Assembly (NCBI GenBank): GCA_963704355.1
Contig: OY969891.1
Span: 3,348,001-3,412,000, forward strand
DNA: 64,000 nucleotides
Reading direction: 5' to 3'
Origin: Bog-473 sp963704355
GTDB taxonomy: Bacteria; Actinomycetota; Acidimicrobiia; Acidimicrobiales; RAAP-2
In this document: positions 33,492 to 41,250 of the stretch, one piece after another
How the letters are laid out: each line of letters starts with the position of its first letter
How positions within the stretch are numbered: position 1 is the first letter of the stretch
Notes under the pieces: model-generated
Databases searched by the model: none
Told to the model about the DNA's origin: nothing
Seen by the model: only the letters and a program-made list of their open reading frames with translations
Translations under genes and position numbers: made by a program

Positions 33492-34784
33492 TCACCCAGC
33501 AAGGTCCGTCAGTGCCTGGTCAGGATTGGCCGGGGTGTGCACGAACGCTGCCAGTACCGCCGCCGCGAAACATGCGCCTGAGCCCACCAGGAGCGCCACT
33601 CTCGGGCCGCTCGCTGCGATGATCCAGCCGGTCAGGATGCTGCCGATGGGCGTGGTCCCCAGGTAGACAAAGACCCAGAGCGCCATGATGCGGCCCCGGA
33701 AAGCGCTCGAGCTGTGGAGCTGGAGCGTGGTGGAACACAGGGTGATGAGGCAGAATGCCGCCGCGCCCATGAGGACCAGCGTGACGGACGCGATGGCGAC
33801 GTTGGGGGCGGCCGCGGTGGCCGCCGAAGTGACACCAAAACCCAGGGCGGCAAAGAGGAGGTACTGACGCCTTGGATGGTGGATGAGTCCGACGGCCAAG
33901 GAGCCCACGATCGCCCCGATGCTCAGCATGGTGGTGAGCAAGCCGTAGGTGCCGCCGTTGCCGTGGAAGGTGTCCTTGGCGATCACGGGCAGGACGACCG
34001 AGAAGTTCAAGGCCAAGAGTCCCACTACCGACATCATGAGAAGAGGCAGCCACAGCTGTTGGCGCCCAGCGGCGTACTTCAACCCCTCCTTGACGCCTCG
34101 ACGTCCGGGCGGCGCCGGTCCACCCGCCTGGCGGGGCCGGATGAGGAGGAGGGCGGCGATCACCGCCAGGTAGGACAAGGCATTGAGCCCGAAACAGATC
34201 GTGGTACCCACGGTCACGATCAGCACGCCGGCCAGTGCGGGGCCCACGACTCGGGCACTGTTGATCACAACCCCGTTGAGGCTGACCGCGCTGGCCAGAT
34301 CGTCCGGTGGCACAAGACGGCTGACGAGGGCCTGGCGGGCCGGTGAGTCGGCGATCTGGACGAAGCCCCCGGCGACACCGATGGCGATCAAAGCCGGCAC
34401 CCTGGCTTCGCCGGCCACGGCCAACGCCCACAACAGAGCAGCCAGGAGGCAGTAGGAGGTCTGGGTGGCCACAAGGAGCTTGCGTAAATCAACTCTGTCG
34501 GCCACCGCCCCGCCCCACGGTCCGAGCAACAGGGAGGGGATTCCACCTGCCGCCAGCACCAGGCCCAGATCGCTCGGCGAATGGGTCAGCTCGAGGACGA
34601 GCCAGCCGATGGCTGTCTGCTGCAAGAAGCTCCCGCTGGCCGAAACGACCTGGCCTCCGAAGTACAAACGGAACGGTCGGGACCGCAGCGCGCGAAATAA
34701 GCTCCCGGACTTCGTCGCCGCGGGTGCTTCCGAAGCCACCACGGGCCCCGACTCAGGCATGACGGCGAGGGCGTCACGGTCCAT
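33492..34784 (-). CDS. MFS transporter, EntS-like
   Basis: About 430 residues with 12 predicted helices. The motif GGAVADRVDLRKLL is the MFS loop 2-3 signature (GxxxDRxxRR type). The N-terminal LFRALRSRPFRLYFGGQVVSA is typical of the enterobactin-exporter-like MFS_3 family. Start at ATG 34784 is favoured by TGAGGCGG just upstream; an in-frame ATG at 34829 exists. It lies about 100 bp downstream of the second MFS gene, same strand, and is island cargo. Substrate may be a drug or siderophore. Confidence 0.82.
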   Translation of the reverse strand: MDRDALAVMPESGPVVASEAPAATKSGSLFRALRSRPFRLYFGGQVVSASGSFLQQTAIGWLVLELTHSPSDLGLVLAAGGIPSLLLGPWGGAVADRVDLRKLLVATQTSYCLLAALLWALAVAGEARVPALIAIGVAGGFVQIADSPARQALVSRLVPPDDLASAVSLNGVVINSARVVGPALAGVLIVTVGTTICFGLNALSYLAVIAALLLIRPRQAGGPAPPGRRGVKEGLKYAAGRQQLWLPLLMMSVVGLLALNFSVVLPVIAKDTFHGNGGTYGLLTTMLSIGAIVGSLAVGLIHHPRRQYLLFAALGFGVTSAATAAAPNVAIASVTLVLMGAAAFCLITLCSTTLQLHSSSAFRGRIMALWVFVYLGTTPIGSILTGWIIAASGPRVALLVGSGACFAAAVLAAFVHTPANPDQALTDLAG

Positions 34785-34884
34785 GGGCCGCCTCAGGCCA
34801 GCTTGTTCGGGTCCTTGACTGCGCCCCAAGCGCCTTCATGCGAGGGCCCCGGACCTTGATGACTCCCCTCCAGAGTGGGCGGGC

Positions 34885-36363
34885 CTAACCACGCCGGGCC
34901 ATTGCCCCCGCAGCTGCTCCCGGCGGTTCCCCTGCCCCCTGCTGGCGGACCAGCTCTTTTTGACAAACCCCGGAACGAAGTTGCACGAAGACCAAGACGG
35001 CAGCAAGGAGTGCAAGCCCGGTCGAAATGAGAAACGAAAGCCGGTACCCCTCGACCAGAGACCCTGACGCGTGCGTTCTGGCCGCGGCGGCGGTGGCCAA
35101 AATTGCGAGGCCGACTGCGGCGCCCGTCTGTTGACTGGTGGTAAAGACGGCGCCGGCGAGGCCCTGGTCGCTCCCACGCACCCCGCTGGTGATCGCAATC
35201 GAGGCCGTGGGCAACCCGAGCCCGATCCCGATGGCTGTGAGCAACAAGCCCGGGAGCACAGAGACGCCATAGCTCGAGTTCTGGGAAATCTGGGAGAGCC
35301 AGAGCTGACCGGCGGCCATGACAAAGAGGGCTGCCAGTAGGACAGTCTTGGTAGTGAATCGAACGAGCAGTCGGCGAGTGACAAGGGTGGACGTGAGAAC
35401 GACGGCGGCGGTTGACGGAACAATAGACAATCCCGTCTCGAGCGGGCTGAACCCGAGGACCTTCTGCAAGTACAACGAGACAAAGTAGACGTATCCGGCC
35501 AGGATGGCGCCGATCATGACCATGGCGCCCGCGGCAGCTCGACGGGTGGGGATGGCGAAAATGCTGAGCGGAAGCATCGGGTGCGCGACTGACCTTTCGG
35601 TCCAGACGAAGCCGATGGCGAGCGCGACGGCGACGATCAGCGAGACGATGGTGGCCCCGGCATCGAAGCCATGCTGCTGTCCGTAGCTGAGGCCGAAGAT
35701 GAGCGCGGCCAAGGCGACGGTTACCAGCGCGCCCCCGAGTACGTCGATTCTCTCGGACTGGGACGCCTTTGCCTCGGGAAGGCGTCGTACAAACAAAAGC
35801 ATAAGCGCGATGATCGGTGGGTTGACCAGGAAGATAGCCCGCCAACCGAGGAATTCGGTGAGGACGCCGCCCGCCACGATCCCCGCCGTCGCCCCCGCCG
35901 CCGTCGTGGCCAGCCAGATGGCGAGGGCACGATTCCGAGCCGGGCCTTCCGGGTTGGTGGTCGTCAGGATGGAAAGGGCCGCCGGCGACACCATTGCGCC
36001 AGCCCCGCCCTGGAGGAGCCGTGCGACGATCAACATGATCGGCCACTGGGCCAAGCCACAGGCCACGGACGCGACCGCAAAGAGCAGCAAGCCCATGACA
36101 AGGAGGCGCCGGCGACCAAAACGGTCGGCCAAGCGACCACCGGCGAGCAAGAGGGATCCAAAGGTGAGGGCGTAGCCGGTCACGATCCACTGAAGCTGTG
36201 CCGGGGCCATGTGCAGACCGCTCTGGATCGTGGGCAGAGCAACGTTGACGATGCTGAAGTCGAGCTGGAGTACGAACTGTGCAGAGCACACCAGGACCAT
36301 CGCTGCGGTCACTCCGAGCACGCGAACGTGCCTTTCCCCCGAAGAATCAGAGCTGGTCGTCAT
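34885..36363 (-). CDS. MFS drug:H+ antiporter, DHA2 (14-helix) family
   Basis: 492 residues, 14 predicted helices. LDFSIVNVALPTIQSGLHM is the DHA2 first-helix signature, followed by GRLADRFGRRRLLV (motif A) and RLLQGGAGAMVSPAALSIL (motif B/C-like). Such pumps (EmrB/QacA type) export drugs or lipids. The GGGGAGG ribosome site sits very close to the ATG. Its 5' end overlaps a YceI-like fragment lying just upstream. Island cargo, probably cotranscribed with the next MFS gene. Confidence 0.87.
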   Translation of the reverse strand: MTTSSDSSGERHVRVLGVTAAMVLVCSAQFVLQLDFSIVNVALPTIQSGLHMAPAQLQWIVTGYALTFGSLLLAGGRLADRFGRRRLLVMGLLLFAVASVACGLAQWPIMLIVARLLQGGAGAMVSPAALSILTTTNPEGPARNRALAIWLATTAAGATAGIVAGGVLTEFLGWRAIFLVNPPIIALMLLFVRRLPEAKASQSERIDVLGGALVTVALAALIFGLSYGQQHGFDAGATIVSLIVAVALAIGFVWTERSVAHPMLPLSIFAIPTRRAAAGAMVMIGAILAGYVYFVSLYLQKVLGFSPLETGLSIVPSTAAVVLTSTLVTRRLLVRFTTKTVLLAALFVMAAGQLWLSQISQNSSYGVSVLPGLLLTAIGIGLGLPTASIAITSGVRGSDQGLAGAVFTTSQQTGAAVGLAILATAAAARTHASGSLVEGYRLSFLISTGLALLAAVLVFVQLRSGVCQKELVRQQGAGEPPGAAAGAMARRG

Positions 36364-36399
36364 TCCTCCCCGTTGAAGGACTATTCATGCTTCGCATCG

Positions 36400-36547
36400 C
36401 TGGTGGCGTTCTGGTTGTGAGCGTCGAGGTATCAATGGTCGCCTCTACCGAGCTGTCCTGCAGGTCATCTCCGATGTGGATCGTTCCTCCTGGTGCCGCG
36501 GCAGCACTCCCTCGCGCATACGCGATGGTGAATTGAACGACGCCCAA
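36400..36547 (-). pseudogene. YceI-like protein fragment
   Basis: The frame reads GVVQFTIAYARG and then GGTIHIGDDLQDSSVEATID followed by TSTLTT. This matches the middle of YceI (polyisoprenoid-binding) proteins, but only about 50 residues remain; the N- and C-terminal strands are missing. It is in the same strand as the DHA2 gene and probably a leftover of recombination. Confidence 0.6.
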
Positions 36548-36676
36548 CGCCTCGAACGAATGGACGCTGTCGGTGGTCCATGCTCCGGGAGTAGTCGGGA
36601 GCGTCGGCCATCTCCGCCCAACCCTTCGCCATGTTCCAAAATCTGTTCATTTCTCTTCTCCTCGCGCATCTGCTGC

Positions 36677-36914
36677 GTTGCCAAAGAGTCGGGTCGACCC
36701 GCTCTCGTCGGAATCGCCAGACCAGGCTGGCTGATCCGGCAACGTCGGCGACGACATCAAGTCCAAGGGCGAGGACCCCCAGACTTCCCGCCAGGAGACC
36801 GGCAGTGATCGACCAGAGCCCGACCCCCACACCCCAGATAACCGAAACGACGGAGAGGACAAGCGCCTTGTGGATGAGGGCGCCCCGCTCGCGCAAGGGC
36901 TGGCTTGACCTGCC
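36677..36914 (-). pseudogene. Cation transporter fragment (second copy)
   Basis: The frame reads HKALVLSVVSVIWGVGVGLW, then SITAGLLAGSLGVLALGLDV and SASLVWRFRRE. This parallels residues 20-80 of the complete cation transporter at 37031-37714 (AGSIALVAWALGS and LVVVWRFSGK). About 75 residues remain before the similarity ends, so it is a duplicated, broken gene. Between it and the next complete genes there is nothing else recognisable. Confidence 0.6.
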
Positions 36915-37030
36915 ATCAGGGAAGTCTGGCTGATCGACGTCCCCTCGACCCCGAACGTGTCGCGATGCATTATCGGCGCCGGGTGAAACACATCCAACGC
37001 CGCGCCTCGGCAGGCTCGAGCGACCCAGGC

Positions 37031-37714
37031 TCAGCAAGCGCAGTTGGCGCCATGCCAGGCCTCGACACCCTCGTAGACGCACCAGCCGGCGATGACAAGG
37101 GCGACGGCGGGGTCGATCCACCATCCTCCCGACCAGATCGCAGTGACCGCAAGACTGATGAGCACTGCCGCGGCTTGGGCACCGCACACGTAATTTTGGG
37201 TGCCTTCCCCGGCCGTGGCTGGCGATCCCAGCCGTGCGGCAAGTCGGTGTTTGGTACGACCGAGAAGCGGCATTTCGAGCAGGGCCGCGCCGGTGAGCGC
37301 GATGCCGAGATAGCTGGTCTCGGGGCGGTGACCACCAAGGAGATCGGCGAGGGCCTCAGCGGCAACGTAGGGGGCGAGGATCCAGAACGACGCCGCGACA
37401 ACGCGCTGCGCAACGCGTTCGGCCGTGGCAGACAGCGTACGTTTGCCCGAGAAGCGCCAGACGACCACGAGGCTGGCGAGGCCCTCGACGGCGGAGCCGA
37501 GCGCCCACGCGACGAGCGCGATCGAGCCGGCCGTGATTCCTGCGGCGAGGCCGACCGAGCCCTCGACAACCATCCATGCCAGGCTGGCCCAGGCGAGCCA
37601 GAACGCCAGCCGGGCAGCACGGTGCCATGACTCGTCACGTACGACCGGCGCCCCTCCTGCTTCGCAATGGGGATCCTCGACATGTCCGACTTGGGCGACA
37701 TCGGGAAGGCTCAT
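37031..37714 (-). CDS. Cation diffusion facilitator-like metal transporter
   Basis: 227 residues with about six helices. WMVVEGSVGLAAGITAGSIA, GSAVEGLASLVVVWRFSG and WWIDPAVALVIAGWCVYEG match the transmembrane part of CDF-type cation exporters. The cytoplasmic C-terminal domain is absent, and the chain ends in CAC. Start ATG 37714 overlaps the ArsR stop by one base (TGATG), so the regulator and transporter are coupled. It probably exports Cd, Pb, Zn or Ni. Its truncated twin lies just downstream. Confidence 0.8.
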   Translation of the reverse strand: MSLPDVAQVGHVEDPHCEAGGAPVVRDESWHRAARLAFWLAWASLAWMVVEGSVGLAAGITAGSIALVAWALGSAVEGLASLVVVWRFSGKRTLSATAERVAQRVVAASFWILAPYVAAEALADLLGGHRPETSYLGIALTGAALLEMPLLGRTKHRLAARLGSPATAGEGTQNYVCGAQAAAVLISLAVTAIWSGGWWIDPAVALVIAGWCVYEGVEAWHGANCAC

Positions 37715-38052
37715 CAGGTGGCCTGGGAATAGTTGGTACACAAGGCGACGTCGTGGCCGACCGCCTGAAGTACCTCTTCGGCGGCGCCCAGGAGTACAGA
37801 CAGCTCGGGGATGGCGAGCGAATAGAAGCTTTGGCGCCCGACCGGTCGGCTCGTCACCAGGCCGCAGTCGCGCAAACAGGCGAGGTGTGCGGAGATTGTC
37901 GCCTGGGCCATCCCAAGATCGGCCACCAAGTCGACGACTCTTCGCTCGCCGCCTTGGAGGGCGAGCAGGATACGCAGTCGGGTCCCGTCGGCCAGACCGC
38001 GGAAAAGCTTCGCTGCAACCGTCACCTCATTGGCCGCCCGTATCATCGTCAT
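37714..38052 (-). CDS. ArsR/SmtB metal-sensing repressor, CmtR-like
   Basis: 112 residues. The winged helix spans RGLADGTRLRILLALQGG and DLGMAQATISAHLACLRDCG. Cys59 and Cys63 (CLRDC on helix alpha-4) plus Cys105 near the end match the Cys57/Cys61/Cys102 sensor of mycobacterial CmtR, which senses Cd and Pb. Metal binding should release the operator. The ATG lies within the operator palindrome and 6 bases after a TATCAT -10, so the transcript looks leaderless. Confidence 0.85.
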   Translation of the reverse strand: MTMIRAANEVTVAAKLFRGLADGTRLRILLALQGGERRVVDLVADLGMAQATISAHLACLRDCGLVTSRPVGRQSFYSLAIPELSVLLGAAEEVLQAVGHDVALCTNYSQAT

Positions 38053-38081
38053 CTGACGATGATAGCGTCATCTTTCGATGA
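38041..38081 (-). promoter_or_regulatory. ArsR operator and leaderless promoter
   Basis: TATCATCGTCA and its exact reverse complement, separated by TC, form a 24-bp palindrome (38041-38064) that includes the start codon. On the minus strand TATCAT (38064-38059) is a -10. A second dyad TCATC-TTTC-GATGA (38068-38081) follows. ArsR proteins bind such sites over the promoter. Confidence 0.68.
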
Positions 38082-38425
38082 TGTGGCCAGCGGAACGATT
38101 TCGGGCTTGCGCACGTCGCGTGACGACCGCCGCCTGCTCTATCACAGCTTGTTGATGACCAGTTCACCAACCATCGTCGACTCGAAGTCGTCGCCCACCG
38201 ATGCCAAACAGAGCGGGGTCCCGCGCGTCAACGGGTTCCGGTGAGGGCAAGCGCGCTAAGCGCAGCCGCCATGGCCAGCGGTACCGCCACCAGGCCCAGG
38301 CGGCTGGCCGAGCCGATCTTCGGTCGGGCACCTCCGGCGCGAGCGGAACACAGCTTCGGCGCTCGCATGCGCCGTTTCGGCGACTGCGCCGCTGACATTC
38401 AACTGAGTGAGCTCGAGTTCGAGAT
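38082..38425. other. Intergenic stretch, island
   Basis: About 340 bases between the ArsR operator and the toxin gene. On the minus strand near 38228-38310 a short hydrophobic frame (GLVAVPLAMAAALSALALTG) ends in TGA and could be the tail of a lost membrane protein, too short to assign. Nothing else is seen. Confidence 0.3.
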
Positions 38426-38788
38426 CTACCCTCGCTTCTTCCTCCGGGGCTTGTCGGTGTCCTTTGGATGTCCCACCCCGGCATGGGTGATCCACAGGGT
38501 GCGAGTCGCCGGGTCGATGGCATAGCGAAGCCTTGCTCCGCTGGTCACCTCGAACTCCCACTGTTCGAACCGCTTGCCTCCGACTGAAGCCCACGCCAGC
38601 GTGCCTCTGAGCGGATGCTGGCGTTCCTCTCGTCGATAGGGATAGCTCGTGATCGCGACCCACGCGCGGTCAGCCGCTTCCGGAACCTGGTCGACCAGGT
38701 GATCCCAGCCCTTCCCAGCTGCCAGGTCGACCGCCCGAACGCTCCAGGGCCTTGGGCGCGCGATCTGGTCGCCGCGCTTGGTCGGCAC
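38426..38788 (-). CDS. Probable RelE/ParE-like toxin
   Basis: The 120-residue basic protein has the compact RelE-type pattern: helices first (GWDHLVDQVPEAADRAWVAI), then strands LRGTLAWASVGGKRFEQWEF, RLRYAIDPATRTLWITHAG, and a basic tail with HPKDTD. The histidine-Pro-Lys end resembles small mRNase toxins. It follows the antitoxin-like gene by 12 bp on the same strand. Homology is inferred from shape only. Confidence 0.55.
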   Translation of the reverse strand: MPTKRGDQIARPRPWSVRAVDLAAGKGWDHLVDQVPEAADRAWVAITSYPYRREERQHPLRGTLAWASVGGKRFEQWEFEVTSGARLRYAIDPATRTLWITHAGVGHPKDTDKPRRKKRG

Positions 38789-38800
38789 TTCTGAGGTTCT

Positions 38801-39271
38801 CTACTTGGCGCGAGAGGGCCGTGTGATCTGCGGGCCGTCGCCGGAGTGGGCCGAGGCCAGGCGGCGGGCCAACTCGGGGTCGCTCCAGATCATCGCCGTG
38901 TCACGCCACTCGACCACGGTCTGGGAGAAGGGGGCGAACAGGCCGGTCTCGGCACCAGCGAGCATCTCTTGGAAGATCTCCTTGACCGCCAACGCCCGAT
39001 CATCGTCGGGGAGCCAGTGCAGCCACGGGAGCTCACGCTCGAGGTAGCCCTCCAACATCCCGGGGTTCTCCCGGGCGATGTCGGCCACGAGGTGCGTGGC
39101 CAGCGCGGTCCCCGCCTCACGGGCCAAGAACCGGTGGAGCGTCGTCAGCACGAGGTTCTCGTCATCTCGGCGCTCGAGGACGACGTCGCCCTCGTCGAGC
39201 GCGGGCAGCACGTCGTTGGGTCCCCGAAGAAAGTTGCTGTAGGGCACCGGGAGCGTCTTCACGTCCGCCAT
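38801..39271 (-). CDS. Probable antitoxin of a type II pair
   Basis: 156 residues. The N-terminus (LPVPYSNFLRGPNDVLPALD, then GDVVLERRDDENLVLT) resembles Phd-type antitoxins, where a short strand-helix DNA-binding domain precedes an extended tail. The tail is longer than usual and acidic (YLERELPWLHWLPDDDRALA). Antitoxin first, toxin 12 bp later, is the standard order. It sits beside the tRNA-Val end, where addiction modules help hold islands. Confidence 0.55.
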   Translation of the reverse strand: MADVKTLPVPYSNFLRGPNDVLPALDEGDVVLERRDDENLVLTTLHRFLAREAGTALATHLVADIARENPGMLEGYLERELPWLHWLPDDDRALAVKEIFQEMLAGAETGLFAPFSQTVVEWRDTAMIWSDPELARRLASAHSGDGPQITRPSRAK

Positions 39272-39326
39272 GATATCTGAATTAGTTCAGATATCAACCG
39301 CTTTGCTGCTGAATGGCGGAACCCAT

Positions 39327-39374
39327 CACACCCCACAGAACCCCACTGACCGGGACTCCATGTTCGGTGCGTGA
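39327..39374. repeat. Island-end direct repeat, right copy
   Basis: Partner of 32563-32611, same orientation, about 84 percent identical with one gap. It lies 31 bases inside the right att core. Confidence 0.5.
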
Positions 39375-39404
39375 GGGATTTCGCTCGTTTCACTTGTTCA
39401 GAAG

Positions 39405-39480
39405 TGGTGGGCCGTACAGGACTCGAACCTGTGGCCCCTTGCGCGTCATGCAAGTGCGCTACCAACTGCGCCAACGGCCC
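39405..39480 (-). tRNA. tRNA-Val (anticodon GAC)
   Basis: A complete cloverleaf on the minus strand: acceptor GGGCCGT pairs with ACGGCCC, D-stem GCGC/GCGC, anticodon stem CTTGC/GCAAG with loop ATGACGC giving anticodon GAC after U33, and T-arm ACAGG-TTCGAGT-CCTGT. CCA is encoded. Its 3' half (from the anticodon loop) is the island attachment site, and the gene is restored by the repeat, as for many integrative elements. Confidence 0.95.
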
Positions 39481-39577
39481 GTGCGTAGAGACCCTACCAC
39501 CGGCCAATTCCGCCTCTCGGCCCCGGCTCCTCCGCCCACGGGCGCCGGACCAGCGACGTCTCGTAGAATTGGGGTCA

Positions 39578-40420
39578 GTGACACCCGAAGAGCGCACGGC
39601 AACCAGCCCTTTGCCGGACATGGCCCACCATCTGCAGCGGATCGCCGAAGAGGGCTACACCATCCTGCCCGACGCCATCGAGCCCGAATTCGTCGAGGAG
39701 ATCGACGAGGCGCTGCTGAAGCTCGAGCACGACCTCGGTACGGTGCCCGCCGACAACCTGTTCGAGGGGCTCCACACCGCCCGCGTGTACAACCTGTTGG
39801 TCCACGGCCCCACCTTCGAGAAGATCCCGGTGCACCAGAACGTCCTCCCCGTCGTCGAGGGCGTGCTCGACGACGGACTGCTCATCTCGTCGCTCTCCTC
39901 CATCGCCATCGGTCCCGACGAGCAGGCGCAGCCGATACACGCCGACGACCAGCTCATACCGCTGGACCGCCCCCACGTCCCGATCATCTGCAACACCATG
40001 TGGGCGATCACCGACTTCACCGAGGAGAACGGCGCGACCCGGCTGATCCCGGGCAGTCACCGGCGCGACGAGCCGCCCAACCCGCTCGAGCGTTACGACA
40101 CGATCGCGGCCGAGATGCCCAAGGGCAGCGTCCTCGTGTGGGTGGGCAGCCTCTGGCACGGCGGCGGTGCCAACCGCACCGACGCCCGCCGGGTGGGCAT
40201 CGCGATGAACTACTGCGCCGGCTACATCCGCCAGCAGGAAAATCAGCAGCTGGGCGTGCCCCCCGCCCTCGTCAAGACCTTCCCGCGCCGACTCCAAGAG
40301 CTGGTCGGGTACTCCGTGTACAACGGTCTCGTCGGCCACATCGACAAGAAGCACCCGGCCAAGGTGGTCCTGGCGGAGAACGAGGGAGTCGACATGGTCT
40401 GGGACCTGCTCAAGGCCTGA
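39578..40420 (+). CDS. Phytanoyl-CoA dioxygenase (PhyH) family protein
   Basis: 280 residues. The non-heme Fe(II)/2-oxoglutarate facial triad is His121-x-Asp123 (PIHADDQLIP) and His194 (SLWHGGGANRT), with a 2-oxoglutarate-binding Arg near 205 (DARRVG). It hydroxylates an unknown small molecule. GTG 39578 lies 8 bases after a TAGAAT -10 (39564-39569), suggesting leaderless initiation; ATG 39620 is an alternative. It begins about 100 bp beyond the tRNA-Val 5' end, outside the island. Confidence 0.85.
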   Translation: MTPEERTATSPLPDMAHHLQRIAEEGYTILPDAIEPEFVEEIDEALLKLEHDLGTVPADNLFEGLHTARVYNLLVHGPTFEKIPVHQNVLPVVEGVLDDGLLISSLSSIAIGPDEQAQPIHADDQLIPLDRPHVPIICNTMWAITDFTEENGATRLIPGSHRRDEPPNPLERYDTIAAEMPKGSVLVWVGSLWHGGGANRTDARRVGIAMNYCAGYIRQQENQQLGVPPALVKTFPRRLQELVGYSVYNGLVGHIDKKHPAKVVLAENEGVDMVWDLLKA

Positions 40421-40445
40421 CGGCGCGATCCCAACGCACGGTCGA

Positions 40446-41168
40446 TCACGCCGCCGGCGGCAGGACCGCGGGAGCGACCGGCCAGAGGTAGTCCCGTGGG
40501 TCGACCGGGATCTTGCCCTGGGCGAGGCGCCACCGCTCCTGGTCCTCCGTCCACTCCCGGTGCCAGCGAATCTGGTCCTCGTGGAGGTGGCGGAGATCAC
40601 CGGTGCGTAACTCCTCGAAACGCGCCGCCAACGCAAAGAGCACCTGCACGGACGCGACCGCGTCGGCCCATGCGTCGTGCGCGTGCTCGATCTCGACGCC
40701 GTAGTGCACGCAGAGGTCGCGGAGCGTGCGCCGTCCCTCCCGAGCCGCGTCGTAGTGGCGGTCGAGCACACCCGCGTCGAGCACCGGGCCGCGCCAGCCG
40801 CGCTCGATGAGGCCACGATCGCACAGACGAACGGCCAGCGTGTCGAGGATGGTGAGGTCGTAGTCAAGCTTCATGCCCACAAGCGGCGCGCCACGCCGAC
40901 CGGCGCAGACGACCGCATCCATGACCAGGCCGATCGCCTCGGCCAACGGCATGCCCAAGGTGCGCGCCCGCTCCGTCGTGATCCCGTGGACCTCGGTCGC
41001 CTCGGCCGGGATGGCACAGCCCGGGTCGATCAGGCCGGACCAGCTCCGGACCGCGACCCCGTCGACGACGGAGACCAGGGCGTAGGAGACCGGGACGTCG
41101 TTGAAACGGTCGACGCCGGTCGTCTCGAAGTCGAGACCGAGCACCTCCCCCTCGGTCCAGTCACCCAT
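40446..41168 (-). CDS. DnaQ-like 3'-5' exonuclease (DEDDh)
   Basis: The 240-residue exonuclease has LGLDFETTGVD (Exo I, Asp13/Glu15), EVHGITTERARTLG, LVGMKLDYDLTILD (Exo II Asp) and EHAHDAWADAVAS (Exo III His and Asp). It resembles DNA polymerase III epsilon or RNase T-type enzymes and should remove 3' nucleotides from DNA or RNA. A C-terminal extension (HLHEDQIRWHREWTEDQERW) is typical of an actinobacterial subgroup. The start ATG 41168 is chosen because it places Exo I at the N-terminus. It converges with the PhyH gene. Confidence 0.85.
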   Translation of the reverse strand: MGDWTEGEVLGLDFETTGVDRFNDVPVSYALVSVVDGVAVRSWSGLIDPGCAIPAEATEVHGITTERARTLGMPLAEAIGLVMDAVVCAGRRGAPLVGMKLDYDLTILDTLAVRLCDRGLIERGWRGPVLDAGVLDRHYDAAREGRRTLRDLCVHYGVEIEHAHDAWADAVASVQVLFALAARFEELRTGDLRHLHEDQIRWHREWTEDQERWRLAQGKIPVDPRDYLWPVAPAVLPPAA

Positions 41169-41250
41169 GGATGTTGAGCTTGGCAGCGGGATGTGACAAA
41201 ACCGCGGATAGCAGGTGCTCCCGGCAGACGCGCACGCCGCCGCCAAATCC

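Larger units (their letters stand above)
32500..39449. mobile_element. tRNA-Val-integrated genomic island, about 6.9 kb
   Basis: The island is bounded by identical 44-bp tRNA-Val 3'-half repeats. A tyrosine integrase gene (now broken) sits next to the left repeat, pointing inward. Cargo: two MFS exporters, fragments of YceI and a cation transporter, an ArsR/CDF metal pair and a toxin-antitoxin pair. Each end also carries a related ~49-bp sequence near the repeat (32563-32611, 39327-39374). The damaged integrase means it is probably fixed. Confidence 0.78.

Noticed and set aside
38164..38400. Short minus-strand frames between ArsR operator and toxin gene
   Set aside because: No ribosome site or motif; at most a tail of a lost membrane protein.
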